A DNA stretch of 5,184 nt, taken from an uncultured Mesocricetibacter sp. (GTDB lineage Bacteria; Pseudomonadota; Gammaproteobacteria; Enterobacterales; Pasteurellaceae). Both the position numbers and the translations under genes were made by a program. Positions 4,997-5,184 of this stretch are shown here, one piece after another (positions within the stretch are counted from its first letter, which is position 1; each line of letters starts with the position of its first letter). The stretch lies in NCBI GenBank assembly GCA_905373425.1, contig CAJPST010000149.1, positions 1 through 5,184 on the forward strand, read 5' to 3'. The notes below the pieces were generated by a model, which saw only the letters and a program-made list of their open reading frames with translations, did not search any database and was not told the DNA's origin.

Positions 4997-5184
4997 CTAA
5001 CTTTCCACTGAAAATCCCTCAAACTGACGTTGTCCAAGATAAATTTGCTCAACCACATTATCTACACGCGAATATCTCGGGCCCTGCCACAACCATTCGC
5101 GCAGTTTGCCCAGTTGCGCTTCATCGCCACAGGCTATCACTAATACAGAGCCGTCTGACAAATTACGCACCACACCACTTAGCC
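4997..5184 (-). CDS. yccX: Acylphosphatase, C-terminal part (cut by window edge)
   Basis: The last 61 codons of an acylphosphatase (AcyP/YccX) read on the minus strand, stop TAG at 4999-4997. The N-terminus lies beyond the window; family members are about 90 residues, so some 30 are missing. Acylphosphatases are small cytoplasmic enzymes that hydrolyse carboxyl-phosphate bonds such as those of acetyl or carbamoyl phosphate. The visible part begins LSGVVRNLSDGSVLV, the family's G-x-V-R-N-L-x-D-G-S motif; its Asn (codon 5164-5162) is the catalytic asparagine. The catalytic Arg of the N-terminal phosphate loop is off the edge and cannot be checked. WLWQGPRYSRVDNV corresponds to the usual L-x-x-G-P-x-x-A-x-V-x-x-V block, and the end GFSVES to the last strand. 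It converges on the yfe operon with a 162-base gap. Confidence 0.88.
   Translation of the reverse strand, partial: LSGVVRNLSDGSVLVIACGDEAQLGKLREWLWQGPRYSRVDNVVEQIYLGQRQFEGFSVES

Noticed and set aside
1..5184. A CRISPR array, tRNA, rRNA, insertion sequence or phage attachment site.
   Set aside because: I see no regularly spaced repeats, tRNA-like cloverleaf, transposase motif or integrase gene in the window.

Overview
The window reads as chromosomal DNA from a member of the Pasteurellaceae (Gammaproteobacteria). Three things support this. The DNA is AT-rich. The proteins closely resemble enterobacterial YccA, TusE, YfeABCD and YccX. There are two exact copies of the 9-base Haemophilus-type DNA uptake signal (AAGTGCGGT), each followed by the T-rich segments of the extended signal, plus a third copy with one mismatch. 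The exact-match type points to the Haemophilus/Pasteurella/Aggregatibacter side of the family rather than the Actinobacillus pleuropneumoniae side. I cannot name the species.

Layout. 1-110 holds a promoter and ribosome binding site. 111-782 is yccA, a seven-helix Bax-inhibitor-1 family membrane protein, followed by a GC-rich hairpin at 803-824. 855-1184 is tusE, a sulfur-relay protein for tRNA 2-thiouridine synthesis. 1185-1296 carries a near-consensus sigma-70 promoter with a Fur-box-like palindrome just upstream of its -35 element. 1297-4834 is a tight four-gene operon, yfeABCD, encoding a chelated iron/manganese ABC importer: periplasmic binding protein, ATPase and two paralogous permeases. 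The genes overlap or nearly abut (1-base overlap, 1-base gap, 8-base overlap). 4835-4996 is the convergent gap holding an uptake signal and a long inverted repeat. 4997-5184 is the 3' part of an acylphosphatase gene (acyP/yccX) on the minus strand, cut by the window edge.

How the genes fit together. YfeA would capture Fe/Mn in the periplasm, YfeC and YfeD form the membrane channel and YfeB powers it. The promoter architecture suggests repression when iron is plentiful. The flanking genes are not metal-related. In E. coli yccA, tusE and yccX are direct neighbours in the same relative order and orientation, so the yfe operon appears to be placed inside an otherwise conserved block.

The most unusual feature is the 79-base inverted repeat at 4896-4974 in the acyP 3' flank. 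Its 30 consecutive positions pair without a break if read as minus-strand RNA, and all six non-Watson-Crick positions become G-U wobbles on that strand only. I see no wholly new multi-gene system; the coding content is of well-known families.
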